DNA of 64,000 nt from Ceratothoa steindachneri (taxonomy: Eukaryota > Arthropoda > Malacostraca > Isopoda > Cymothoidae). The translations under genes were made by a program, and so were the position numbers. Shown here in pieces: positions 22,911 to 34,371 of the stretch. Below the pieces are notes generated by a model that ran no database searches, was not told where the DNA came from, and was given only the letters and a program-made list of their open reading frames with translations. Numbering within the stretch: the first letter of the stretch is position 1; every line of letters begins with the position of its first letter. The stretch covers positions 203,226,239-203,290,238 of the forward strand of contig OZ018325.1 of assembly GCA_963969495.1 (NCBI GenBank). Direction: 5' to 3'.

Positions 22911-24340
22911 TTCAAGCCTTTAAACTTTCCAGCCGGATTTGGTTAACGAGAGGGGGAAGTAGAATTCACAGAAAGTTCCAAATTGTACGCCTGAGCTCTC
23001 GCACTCGTAGACTTGAATGAGCTAGGATCGGAGGGTGGGTTTTAACTTGGACGGTGTACGAGGCGCCAGATTTCTTTCAAAGAAGCTCAGTCCGACGTCT
23101 GAATAAAAAATAGAGCTCTCTTATTTTTCTTTTTATTCTTTCAGTTGGGGGGGTACCATTTCGAGCGCCCTGTAAAGGAGTGGGATCAGGCTTGAGGGAT
23201 GCTTCCACCGAGCAATGATCCTCCGCAGGCTTGGGTTCTGCCACTTCGGGCAACGCCGCACTAGTCCCCACGATAGAATCCCCGCAAACCTTTGACGGGC
23301 TATCCATCGGATCATCTCACTTAGCGGTGCCGTGGGTCTTGTTTAGGACAACACAAGCCCATAGGAGCGTCTTCGGGGAAGGCGATCCACCTGAGGGAAC
23401 ATCTTAGGTACCGGTAGCCCGGCACCGAAATGGAGCTCAGTGGGAACCGGTGTATCGGGTCCCAGAAAGGTAACCTGTTTAGGGTAGAAAAAGAAAGCAA
23501 GCTACAAAGGTCCCTCGTAAGTCCCCCTTAGTGGATCCCCTCCCCCTCCCCCCCAAAAAAAAAATCAGGTCCGTCCCTCGGTAGCGGATGAGCCTTCTCC
23601 AGAGGCATCTGTTTTTCTTTCTCTTTTAGGGGGATTCCTGAGAGACAGGCAGAATGGGGAGGGGGTCACCTCCACACTACAAAGGAGAGGCTTTGGCACG
23701 GTTCTCAGAAAGGAGGGGGGAGTTAAGGGATGAGCCGTTTCAACAGTTCCTTTTTAGATGGCAAAAGTTGTCTTTGTATTTAATTTTAATAATGTCCCAT
23801 CGGGCGTCGGAGACCCAAGAATTCAGCGGGAATCAAAAGGTAAACACCCGCCCCAGGATCCAGATTCGGAGCGGACCAATTGAGGCTGACGGTGGTCAGA
23901 CCACTTGGGATCACATCTCATGCCCGGTGACTGAACGTTCCGCGTGGTAGCGGGCGCGCCCCTAGGATTTGGGCGTAAATGGATTGTAGTAGTAAAGAAA
24001 GAGGGAGGAGGTAGAAGGGGTAAAGGCTGGATATAGTGCAATCGTGTTAACTACCCACAATCGGAGGCAAGGCTATGAAACGCTTTCTGGCCACCATCAG
24101 GAATGAATGGATGAAAAGTGGTCGACGACTAGCCTGCAGAATTAGCCGTCTGCCAAGAGGGAGAGAGAGGGAGGAGGGGAGAAGAAGAGTCAAAACAAAG
24201 CTTCGAAAAGATATAAATTGGAAATGACTAGATGAAATAAAGCTCAGGTTGTTTCAATCTAGTTTTAGGCTTGTAGGGGGCATTGCAGGCGGGAGGTTGT
24301 GCCGATCTTTCAAGTCAACAGTATACATGGATCTTACATG
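22911..24340. other. Continuation of the GC-richer block, no gene recognised
   Basis: Resumes the sequence interrupted by the hAT element. Frames 23077-23307 (-) and 23654-23950 (+) are short and lack motifs. Poly-C/poly-A slippage-prone runs lie near 23537-23562, and a GA-rich run near 24160-24185. Confidence 0.45.
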
Positions 24341-24343
24341 TCA

Positions 24344-25574
<1,231 letters not shown>

Positions 25575-25698
25575 TGGAAACATTACTCTCCATTTGAGCG
25601 AAGTTAAGCCACATTGGATGCAGTTAGTTGTTAAATGGAGTCCCGCTTCGATTAGACTTTTCTTGGGTGACGACTCATGGTTCGGGCCCCGCGTTAAA
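25575..25698 (+). mobile_element. 5S-rRNA-like SINE, copy B
   Basis: TGGAAAC...TCCATTTGAGCGAAGTTAAG, then CCACATTGGATGCAGTTAGT and AAATGGAGT, line up with 5S rRNA (GAAGTTAAGCA...GGTTAGTACTTGGATGGGTGACC) better than copy A does. The segment GGTTCGGGCCCCGCGTTAA corresponds to the T-arm-like end of copy A (9981-10117). A- and T-rich sequence follows, but no clear tail was seen. Confidence 0.6.
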
Positions 25699-25776
25699 TT
25701 GAAGACCCTGCACAAAGAAAGGCTTGTAGAAAAGCTTTTATATCGATGGTAAAATCTAGTGGCAAATCAGGAAGGT

Positions 25777-25777
<1 letters not shown>

Positions 25778-25845
<68 letters not shown>
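25778..25845. repeat. (CT)n microsatellite
   Basis: Uninterrupted CT array of about 66 bp. Confidence 0.97.
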
Positions 25846-25846
<1 letters not shown>

Positions 25847-26149
25847 GACACTCAGCCACACACAAGATAACATCATGATCCCATGCTGCAGCCGACATTT
25901 TGAGGACTGCGTAACCTCCGATCCTCAATGCCTAAAGGTAGAACAGTGGTTTATATCTTCCACACATTTCCACTTCCCTCTTCTTCACCACTTTCTTTAC
26001 AGATCTCTATTTACATACTTTATGCCAGAGATGCCCTCGTTGGTTTTAACAAAATAAAAACAACTTCGTTTATAAATTGTCATTATTGACTATCAATCTT
26101 TCATTACGCCCATGCCCTACTTAATAGGGTGTAAATGTCGACAGCACTA

Positions 26150-27000
26150 CTGGCTTGAGTGTCTCTTTCCGATGATTGCCCTTGATTGAATATCCCTTTT
26201 TGATGACTGCCCTTGATTGATTGTCCCTTTCTGATGACTGCCCCTGATTGATTGTCCCCTTCCGATGATCCTTCCAGATTTGATTGTCTCCTTCCTATAG
26301 CTGTCATTGTTTAAGTTGCCTCATTCGATGACATCCCTTGTATGATTGTCCCCTTTGAATTGCTTTCTTTATTTGTGTCGCCTCATCCGATGACTTCTCT
26401 GGTATGATTGTTCCCTTTGAATTTTTTTTTTTTGTATTTCTGTCGCCTCATCCGATGACTTCCCTTGATTGATTTCCCCCATTCAATGACTGTTCTTATT
26501 TGAGTTGCCTCATCCAATAACTTCCCTTGTTTGATTGTCCCCCTCCGATGATTTTCCTTCATTGACTTCCCGTCCGATGGCCCTCCCGGTTTTATTGTCC
26601 CATTCAGAAGACTCTCTTTGCTTATGTGGCCTTATCCGATGACTTCCCTTGTTTGATTGTCCCCTTGCGGTGGCTTTCCTTATTTGTGTGGCCTCATCTG
26701 ATGAGTTCCATTGTTTGATTGTCCCTTTCAGATGACTGACCCTATTTTGAGTGGCCTTATCCAATGACTTCCCTTGTTTATTTGTCGCATTCAGATGACT
26801 GTCCTTGTTCGTGTGCCCTTATCCGATGACTTCAATTGTTTTATTGTCCCTTTCCGATGAATGTCCTCGTTTGAGTGGCATCATCCGATGACTTTCATTG
26901 TGTAATTGCCCCTTTCCGACAACTGTCCTTGTTTGAGTGGCCTCATCTCATCCGATAACTCCCCTTGTTTAAATGTCCCCTTCCAATGACTTTCTTTTAG
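26150..27000 (+). repeat. 35-bp minisatellite with two alternating unit types
   Basis: About 24 degenerate units around TCCGATGACTTCCCTTGTTT. Units with GATTGTCCCCT tend to alternate with units carrying GAGTGGCCTCA, giving a higher-order period near 70 bp. The minus-strand frames 26104-26307 and 26510-26764 are translations of the array and are not genes. Confidence 0.88.
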
Positions 27001-27690
27001 AACAGTTGTAAAAGATTTGTTGCTAGAATTTTACTATTAGTTTTAGCTGTCTCAAAACTGAACGACAGAATATTTTTTAGGACTATTTAATTTTTAACAT
27101 TTCTGTAATTCAAACCTAATTCAATTTAAAAAATGCGACATGTTATCCAATTAAAGCTCTAGCAATTTCCGATTTGAGTGCCTAAACCTATTTAGTTATG
27201 AGAATGCAAACAAACAAAATTTTCCCTCTTTAGAAAGTTTAATTTATAAGCTTTGCTGCAAACTCGTTGAGTTGGAGTGATACTTTTGTGGCCAGCAATT
27301 GTTTAGTATTTACAAAATATTAGAACATTAAGAATTATTGCTGTTTGTCAAATAATTGGTCAACTCTGAGTATTTTATATTCATTGATGAAGTATTGTGA
27401 CAAATCTTGAAGAAAATACTTTCTCATTCGCAAAGTTTTCCAAATTTTTCATTCCATCAACGCGTGGTTGAATTTTGTGCACACTTTAAATTGTTTCCAG
27501 TCTTTCAGCCATTTACTAATGAGCTATAGAGCAATAACAGTTACGAATGTATGGCAACATGCTTTCATTTTCATTTGAACATCATCACTGAAAATCCTGT
27601 TGCTCTTACTAAAGAGGATTATAGCAAACCAAGAAGCCTCTCTATACAAGCCTTTGTATGAGGTGTAAAAAACCCAGAATAGAAAGTAAT
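27001..27690. other. AT-rich 3' flank of cuticle gene 2
   Basis: No gene was recognised. The sequence between the 35-bp minisatellite and the poly(A) signal is about 70% A+T by eye. Confidence 0.6.
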
Positions 27691-27696
27691 TTTATT
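27691..27696 (-). terminator. Poly(A) signal of cuticle gene 2
   Basis: AATAAA on the - strand (TTTATT on +), 94 nt beyond the stop codon of the gene ending at 27790. Confidence 0.75.
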
Positions 27697-27789
27697 AAAA
27701 ATTTCTTGCATTAAGAAAATCAGAGGAATAGTTATTATAATTATCATACAACAATTTACATCTCCGACAGGAGCTCGTCCAACTACTCC

Positions 27790-29202
27790 TTACAAGGCTT
27801 TGAAAGACGATCTAAAGCCGGAGCCAGTTCTTTGGAGGTTGAGATTGGCCGGGTAGTCGAACCTGTGAGGTGCTGGGGTATGTTCCTGGGGCACGAGAGG
27901 ATGACGTTGTGGAACAGGGTGGGGGGCACGTGGGACAATGGGCTGGTTCAATATGGGTTGGTGACGGACGACAGGGGCAGGTTGTTGGCGGACGACAGGG
28001 GTGGGTTGTTGGTGGATGACAGGGGCGGGTTGTTGATGGTGAACCTGGGCTGGTTGTTGGTGCTGAATAGGAGCTGGTTGATGTCTTGGGAGAGTCTGGG
28101 CGATAGCGTGGTGTACATTTCTGGTGGGTTGTTGTGCCTGGGAACGAGGACGGGGTGCAATATCCTGTTGGGGATTCTCAGAGATATGACCCTTGAGGTT
28201 ACCGAGGTTGGAAGAAATTCCTTCAGTCTTGAGGACTTCGTAGCCAATACCCTGCCCCGCCCTGTAGTAGACCTTGACCGGTTTGCCGTTGTCCTGGATG
28301 TAAGAATAGAAGCCATACACGAGGCCGTCCGGTCCAACTTTCTGGCCAGTAGCTGTCCCGTCTTCCTGTCGGAGGGAATGGCCATAGTTTGCTCCGTCCT
28401 GGAATGACTCGAAGTCGAGGATCTTCACGTGCGGGTTCACTGCCGCAGGAGTGCCGCCCTGGCGTTGTTGGGGGAGTGCCAGGCAGCATCCTACCAGAGC
28501 CACCGCAAGTACCTGAAAAATCAAGGGGTAAAGTGCCACTTCATGATATTTCATAACATCCAACCCTAATCATCTTTATCAAAAGGAAATTCCTTTTAGG
28601 GCTTGGTCCATACTGATCCCGTCCTCTTATAATTAAATAATTCACATTAATTACAATTATTTCCCTCAATATCTTCATAAAAAATTAAAATCTTTCGTAC
28701 ATCCATCCAGTTCCATGCAATGAAGGGAAATAGCAGCCAGGACGAGCAATGAATAAATCGCAACGCTTCTAGCTTTCTTTCAAACCCTTTTTCTTGATAC
28801 GTTCACACTTTTAACACATAAACTTATATCACATTTAATGTGGCTAAGTGTCACTGTCAGGCTTGCAAAAACGTTGCCAGGCTCAAATTTAGACTGATTC
28901 TAATATATATTATATTTATTTTTATTTGCAGATGTAAATAGAAACTACCCTTCCTCCTTTGCACATGATAGATTGTATTATTCTTATACTAAATGAGGCG
29001 GGGTAGCCATTATTTTTTCATTACATTTAACACTACTAATTAAAATGTAATTAAAAGTTTAAAGAAAGAATTGTGAAAGGGCTGATTTTTAAAAAGAGGT
29101 TTAAAGTCCTCTTTCACTTATAGTGTGGTCACTTGTGGGGGATAGGGGAATAACGCAATTTATGAAATTACACAACGGGAGTGTACTCACGAGTCTGTTC
29201 AT
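27790..29202 (-). CDS. RR-family (chitin-binding type 4) cuticle protein 2, two exons
   Basis: Exoskeleton chitin-binding structural protein, 244 aa. Exon 1 is 29202-29191 (ATG AAC AGA CTC, donor GTGAGT). Exon 2 is 28512-27790 (acceptor TTTTTCAG). The 678-bp intron splits the signal peptide after four codons, as in gene 1. The signal peptide is about MNRLVLAVALVGCCLA. Then follow HVKIL..ESFQDGA.YG....QEDG (32-56) and the RR core G71-x8-G80-x6-Y87-x-A89 with GIGY at 92-95. A Gln/His/Pro-rich linker with repeated QQPAPV-type units runs from about 135 to 215. The last 23 residues begin FDYPANL and end FKAL; 12 of 23 match gene 1. The in-frame ATG at 28563 is intronic. A TATA box and poly(A) signal lie in the right places. 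Antisense frames of 191 and 145 aa over exon 2 are shadows of the repeat-rich linker. Confidence 0.95.
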
Positions 29203-29266
29203 GTTGATTATAGATGCGTTTCCTCTGATATCTTAAAATCCTCTGGCGGCTCCGCTTTGCTTTCTT

Positions 29267-29275
29267 CCTTTTATA
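29267..29275 (-). promoter_or_regulatory. TATA box of cuticle gene 2
   Basis: TATAAAAGG on the - strand. A CCAGAG initiator-like motif places +1 near 29244, 31 bp downstream, giving a 5' UTR of about 40 nt before the ATG at 29202, very close to the arrangement of gene 1. Confidence 0.8.
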
Positions 29276-29287
29276 CCTTTCCGCTCG

Positions 29288-29295
29288 TGACGTCA
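29288..29295. promoter_or_regulatory. Palindromic CRE (TGACGTCA) upstream of the TATA box
   Basis: A perfect consensus CREB/ATF binding site 12 bp upstream of the TATA box of cuticle gene 2. An identical site was not seen at gene 1. Its use in vivo is inferred, not shown. Confidence 0.6.
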
Positions 29296-31847
29296 TGATC
29301 TGGAGTATGACGTTCCTCCTATTCGCGAAGGTCGTTCGACGCTTGGGAACCAGGAAATTGTTTTTGAGTTGATCCAGACCAAAATTGGAAAGGTTATTTC
29401 GGAGATGGTCAAAGGGTAGAGTTGAGGATGTCGCCCGTCTATCCTCAGGCCCCGTGTGTATTGTCTTTTTAGTGTGGAATGAGGGGGTAGGCAGTGATAT
29501 GGGCACTTGGGGAGGTTACATTGTAGTTCCTCCCAAAAGCGGAATTAAAGCTTATGGACAGAGTGGTTATTAAGGAGGAACGAAGTACGAGGCGATGTCA
29601 ACGACCTTCGGCGATAAAGACGTGGAATGGTCACTGGTACATACCTAATGAGTACCTAACGAGTGCCTATCCAGTGTGGGCACGGGCTCCGTTATTGTCT
29701 TTTTTAATGGATCACTTAAATACAGGGTCATCCCTTATTTACGGTTCCTCATTAGTGACCGTAAACCCCTCCCTTAAGACAGTCTGCCCAAATTGCGGAC
29801 AAAAATGTGTTAATAAACAAAACCTAAAAATATATTTAAGGAGTTAGTTTTATCTGCGAATATTACTTAATATTCTTTTCGCATGTAGAATATTCATACA
29901 GTTGAATATTACCTTCTGTTCTTCCCTGTTACTCTGTATATTCAGGTTTCTGGGCATAAACATATATTTTGCATTTTTATTCTAGCTAATAGACCAAGGT
30001 TTGGAAAAAAATAGCTCATGAGGGGGAGGGGGTCTGAATTTTGATTAGAGAATAATTAGGGGGATAGGCTTGGCAGGGTTTGCAATAGGCTTTCAAATCT
30101 TCTCACGTTAGTTTAGGTATCCGTTTAAAAACATGGACACTGACTATTCTGATTGAGATAATGATGCACCTGAAATGAATGAGTGAAGTGCAGTGTTAGT
30201 TGCCTGGTATGATGTATACATTGAATAGTATCAGTAAATTTACATTCTGTTAATCTTTTTCGAAGAAAATTATTGTGTATTTAATAACATAAATTGTTAA
30301 GGATTCACGGAAAATAAGGTAATGATACGTATTCAGTCTAAGACGTCTAGGGCTCGCAAGGGTGTAAAAAACTTCTAAAAGTAAGTGATTTTTCTCATTT
30401 GCATAATGATTCAAACTCATGTATAAAATCACAGGAGAAATATCTCTCAAACCTCACATAAAGGTCATCCTTGAAATGCTCCGGTGCGGTCACCGCCCCA
30501 AACTAAACACATACATTACATCGCTGGCAAGAACGAAACAGAAATCGATTTACACGGAAAAGAGGAAACAGAAACAGTTCAACATTTATTTACAACATAC
30601 TTAACACAAGTAGGGTGAGGAGGAGAAATACCGAACGAGGGGAAACACCGACCGAAAGCTCTGGTACGATAACTATTTCAAATTGCCTGCCGCCACTCAC
30701 CACCAACACAGCACCAATCCTCAGTCAACAACACGCGAGCAACAGGTTTCCACCATCACGACGTCTGTGTTTACCAAGTAAGAAAATTTTTTCGGATGTC
30801 TGTTGTTATTTTTTACGGTTCTCATATAGTGTCTCACGGCGGGGAATATGGCGTGATTGTTTTGAGTTAAGTTTGATTACAATATTTAGCCATATTGACA
30901 TATTATCGAGTGAAATAAAGTGCGTCCTTTCGAAGTGGTCACCATGGCCTTGTTGTGAAAAAAATGGTGGTGCGGGAGAACATCGACGGCCAACATGTAG
31001 GGAAACATCGATGCGTGAAATTTTGAAAATTCGATATACTTTGAAATACTTGGAAAAACATAACAAAAAGTGACTGATTATGTATATTAGCATGAAAATA
31101 AATGGTGGTGGAGAACTAGTGCATTTATATGAAGTAGAACAGTGTTTTATTGTGTAAAGTTGAAGGTGATTGTCGTAGAATAGGTTCTCGACGATATACC
31201 ATATATAACTATTCGTTGAGGGAATTATTCTAATATTTCGAGTGCGTGGTAATCTGATTGACCGAGGTTATTTATCTTCAATATGCTTAAGAAGTGGATC
31301 TGAGCTCAAGGATAATAATATGGCTATCATTAATAAAATAGAGTTTTATTAATTAAACTATCAACAACGCACAAAAAAAAATGTTTACATAAACGGAGAA
31401 TGGAAAGGGTCGTGGGAAAATCTGACTAATCCGAGGATTAAGATTTGGAGAGATTTAAAAAGGTAAACAAATAAAAATTAAAGGGATGGGATGGTTCGCT
31501 AAACCATTTAAAGCACAGGGTAGCGTTGATAAAAGGTTAGATAATTAAAGGTAATGCTCAGCTTGCTTAATTACAAGGTTGTTGTGCAGAGGAAGACGAT
31601 GCGAAGGAATCTTCGGTCCACTGGTGATTACCAGCAGAAGGGTTTCTCGGGGGGTTGTCCTTAGCGAAGGGGAAGGACTGTCTTCGAAGTGTCAGAGCGA
31701 AGTGGGGCTTGGAGGTACGAGCGACTTTTGTGACAGCAAATCGGGGATGTTCTAGATGAACAATGGAGGTTATCGTTGAAACCAATCGTTCTCTTGAAGA
31801 ACGTTAAAAGGGGGGAATTAAATTATCCTGACGTGATGTCTTGGGAA
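29296..31847. other. Intergenic, no gene recognised
   Basis: Several short frames (29168-29506 -, 29554-29847 +, 30615-31073 +) show no convincing domain. The 152-aa frame at 30615-31073 has mixed composition but no start context or splice partners that would support it. Confidence 0.5.
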
Positions 31848-32095
31848 TGAGAACCGTTTCTTCTCGAACGGCTTGAAGAACAATGGCTGTTTTAACGTTG
31901 TTCTCTTTCTGAACAACAGGGGGGGTGAGAACCGTCTCTTGTCAACGGGATCAAAGAACAATGGCTGTTCTAATGTTGTTCTCTTTCTGAACAACAGGCG
32001 GGGGACGGAGGGTGAGAACCGTTTCTTGTCAACGAGCTCAAAGAACAATGCTTGTCCTAACGTTGTTCTCTTTCTGAGCAACAGGGGGGGCCTTA
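31848..32095. repeat. Tandem triplicate of about 78-84 bp
   Basis: Three direct units containing GAGAACCGTTTCTTGTCAAC, then AAAGAACAATGGCTGTTCTA and a segment ending in a G-run. Each unit holds the inverted pair GAACAA(C)...GTTGTTC. Both strands stay open across the array (31818-32279 -, 31873-32235 +) because the unit lengths are near multiples of three. The - frame repeats LLFRKRTTL.Q.LFF. Neither is called as a gene. This could be the U3-like repeat region of a retroelement end. Confidence 0.75.
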
Positions 32096-32929
32096 TTGAC
32101 TTGGCATCTCGAAGGCACGAAACTTGGCACTCAAGGGATATTGTCCTCGTCTGGACAATAATGGTGGATCTCGAGGTGCACAAGGCAGACCGGATTCGCG
32201 TGATGCCTCGCGAAGATAATCTGGATCTGATCTGATCTGCTTCAATCGGGAAAGCTTTGATATAAATAGTCGAAACCATCCCCTTGGCGTAGGGGACAAT
32301 TGAGTGGGAGGCTTTGGGGGAATGCCCCGGTCGCGCCTGGGAAAATACCTTATCTGCTTATAAGCCTAACTCAATCTGGCGAGATCGACTTATGGGGCAA
32401 AACGGGGGAATGAACCTCCTTGATTAAATATTTGCTAAGGTGGGCGATAACGCGCTCTGCTTCCTCTCGCAGATGCACGTGGGTAGCCATGTGTTTCTAA
32501 ACATGTGATAGCGGCTGAATTTAAGCGGCCTCACACCGTTCTATCACAGTGATTTTTAGTGAATTATGATGCGATATCAGTAACATTATGCTAATAAGCA
32601 CATGAAATAACTTAATATTATATAAGTGACTTAGGTTATTAGAATGACTCTAGGATTAATATTCAATTTGCAAAAAAGATTTTTACCAACGGATGTATTC
32701 GAGGCATGGCGGTCGGTGTACCCCCACATCACTACGATTTTTGAAAAAAATATTTAAAATACTAATAAGGGTTTAAATACTATAAAAAAATACTGTAATA
32801 TATAGCTAATTGCTAATATGAAATACACAAGACTAATAATTCTTAAACTAAAAACAGGAAATTTGTTTTTTGTGGGGTTGAACTTTACCTATTCATATGT
32901 CTAATGTCATTAACTCTTTCATATCTAGC
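32096..32929. other. Intergenic, no gene recognised
   Basis: A GC-richer first half (32096-32540) passes into AT-rich DNA. On the - strand a TATTTATAT box lies near 32262-32272 ahead of the triplicate. No coding exon was recognised. Confidence 0.5.
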
Positions 32930-34080
32930 ATACTGCCTTCTTGGAAGCCTGATCATCACGCCTCGCAAATATGTCAGGAAAGGTGACAGGCAGCTCGACC
33001 TCACCAACCTGGAGGCTGCACTGAAGCACCGAGTTGCAACCAATTGCAGCATCAAAGCGGCCGCTGAGGAATTCGGGGTGAAGAAAACAACTCTTGTGGT
33101 AAGTTTAAAAATTCATTCATTCCATTAAGGCTACATCAAAGGTTTGGAATTCACTTCCTCAGTCTGTGTTTCCAGACTCGTTTAACATTTCCTCTTTTAA
33201 CAGGCAAGTCTGCCAGCATTTTTTTAGCAAGGACCTTCTAAGTCCTAATTCATTTCTTTTGTTACAGGATGCCTTCAGTCAGTCCAAGAAGTTGTCTGAC
33301 GGGGTCATTTATGTGCGTGTGCAGCCTCATACTAATAGGGTTTTTACCCCACAATAGGAGCTGAACATAGTGGAATATACCATCCAAGCTGCCAAGATGT
33401 TATATGGCCTGCCCATGAACGAGGTGCGAAGGATGGTTTACCAGTATGCCGAGGCTTGTGGGAGCCAGACCATCCCTGATGCCTGGGAGAAGCACAGAAC
33501 GGCAACGCGAGACTGGTACTACTCCTTCATGGACCGTCATCAAAACCTTGTGTTGAAGGCTCCGGAAGGCATGTCAATTGCTAGGATTGTGACCTTCAAC
33601 AAAGTTAATGTGGAAACCTTGTTTAAAGCTTACACATTAGCTATGGAGAAGTACGAATTCACTCTGGAGCGGATATACAATTTGGATGAGAGTTCTCTGT
33701 CCACAGTTATGAAGACTGTTAAGGTTGTGTGTGCGAGGGATCCGCCAGTAGCCACGTATGTAACTCGGAAAAAAGGGGACACCATGACGTTTGTGGGTAT
33801 TATAAATGCTGTGGGGCAGTCCATCCCTCCAGTGTTTATAATTTCCAGATGCAGAGTGAACCCAGCTTTCATGAGGAACATGATCTAGGTTCCAAAGGCA
33901 TATTGTATCCTAATGGCTGGATGAACGGTGAATGCTTCGTGCAGACACTTTAGCATCTTCATGAAAAGTCTGGTTCTTCTGGTGAAACTTAGTACTAACA
34001 GAATCGAAGAGGTTGGTATGGGGAGGCAAGGAGACGCATCAAAGAAGTGGTAAAGAAGTTTGACAACCATTAGTCTGGAT
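32930..34080 (+). pseudogene. Pogo/jerky-type (Tc1-mariner superfamily) transposase relic
   Basis: A helix-turn-helix of psq type (LTNLEAALKHRV...SIKAAAEEFGVKKTTLV) is encoded at 32960-33100. It is followed by a GTAAGT donor-like site and, after about 165 bp, an acceptor-like TTGTTACAG (ending 33267). Coding then resumes (DAFSQSKK...) through an in-frame TAG at 33355-33357 into the DNA-binding and catalytic part. The latter includes WEKHRTATRDWYYSFMDRH, then IYNLDESSLSTV with the first catalytic Asp at 33685-33687, and GQSIPPVFIISR. A frameshift near 33880-33895 precedes the GWMNGECFVQTL motif. Beyond that only a scrambled DNH-like remnant (about 34060) is visible. The second catalytic region is lost, so the copy is inactive. 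Confidence 0.85.
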
Positions 34081-34371
34081 CCTAATACAGCTACCTTACT
34101 GGCATGGGTGACCCTACCGGACTAAAAGTCCCCTAGCTTAGCTAGCTTAACTCAGGCAGATCACGCAAGCTCTCTTACCGGTGGTGGGTACAGGAGAGTT
34201 GTGCACCTTCACAGTCTATAAGCCTCCAAATAGTTTAGCTATTTTTCTTTTCAAATTAGAATCGAAATTCAGTCTAAAAGTGGAGAAAGGGCAAGTTTTG
34301 GAGTCCACTCCAATCGCCGATATTTTGATCCACAACGAAGTTCTCGGACTGCATCTCTTTTGAGTTCTAAT
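34081..34371. other. Unannotated spacer before the satellite
   Basis: No feature was recognised between the transposase relic and the onset of the 20-bp satellite. Confidence 0.5.

Noticed and set aside
27832..28407. 191-aa + strand ORF opposite cuticle gene 2
   Set aside because: Antisense shadow of the Gln/His/Pro repeats, with no independent motif or promoter.
29554..29847. 97-aa frame with CPNCGQKCVNKQNL resembling a C2H2 zinc finger
   Set aside because: The histidine ligands are missing (KIYLRS-stop) and there are no flanking fingers or splice support.
30615..31073. 152-aa open frame
   Set aside because: No domain, poor start context, and an overlapping antisense frame; not enough to call a gene.
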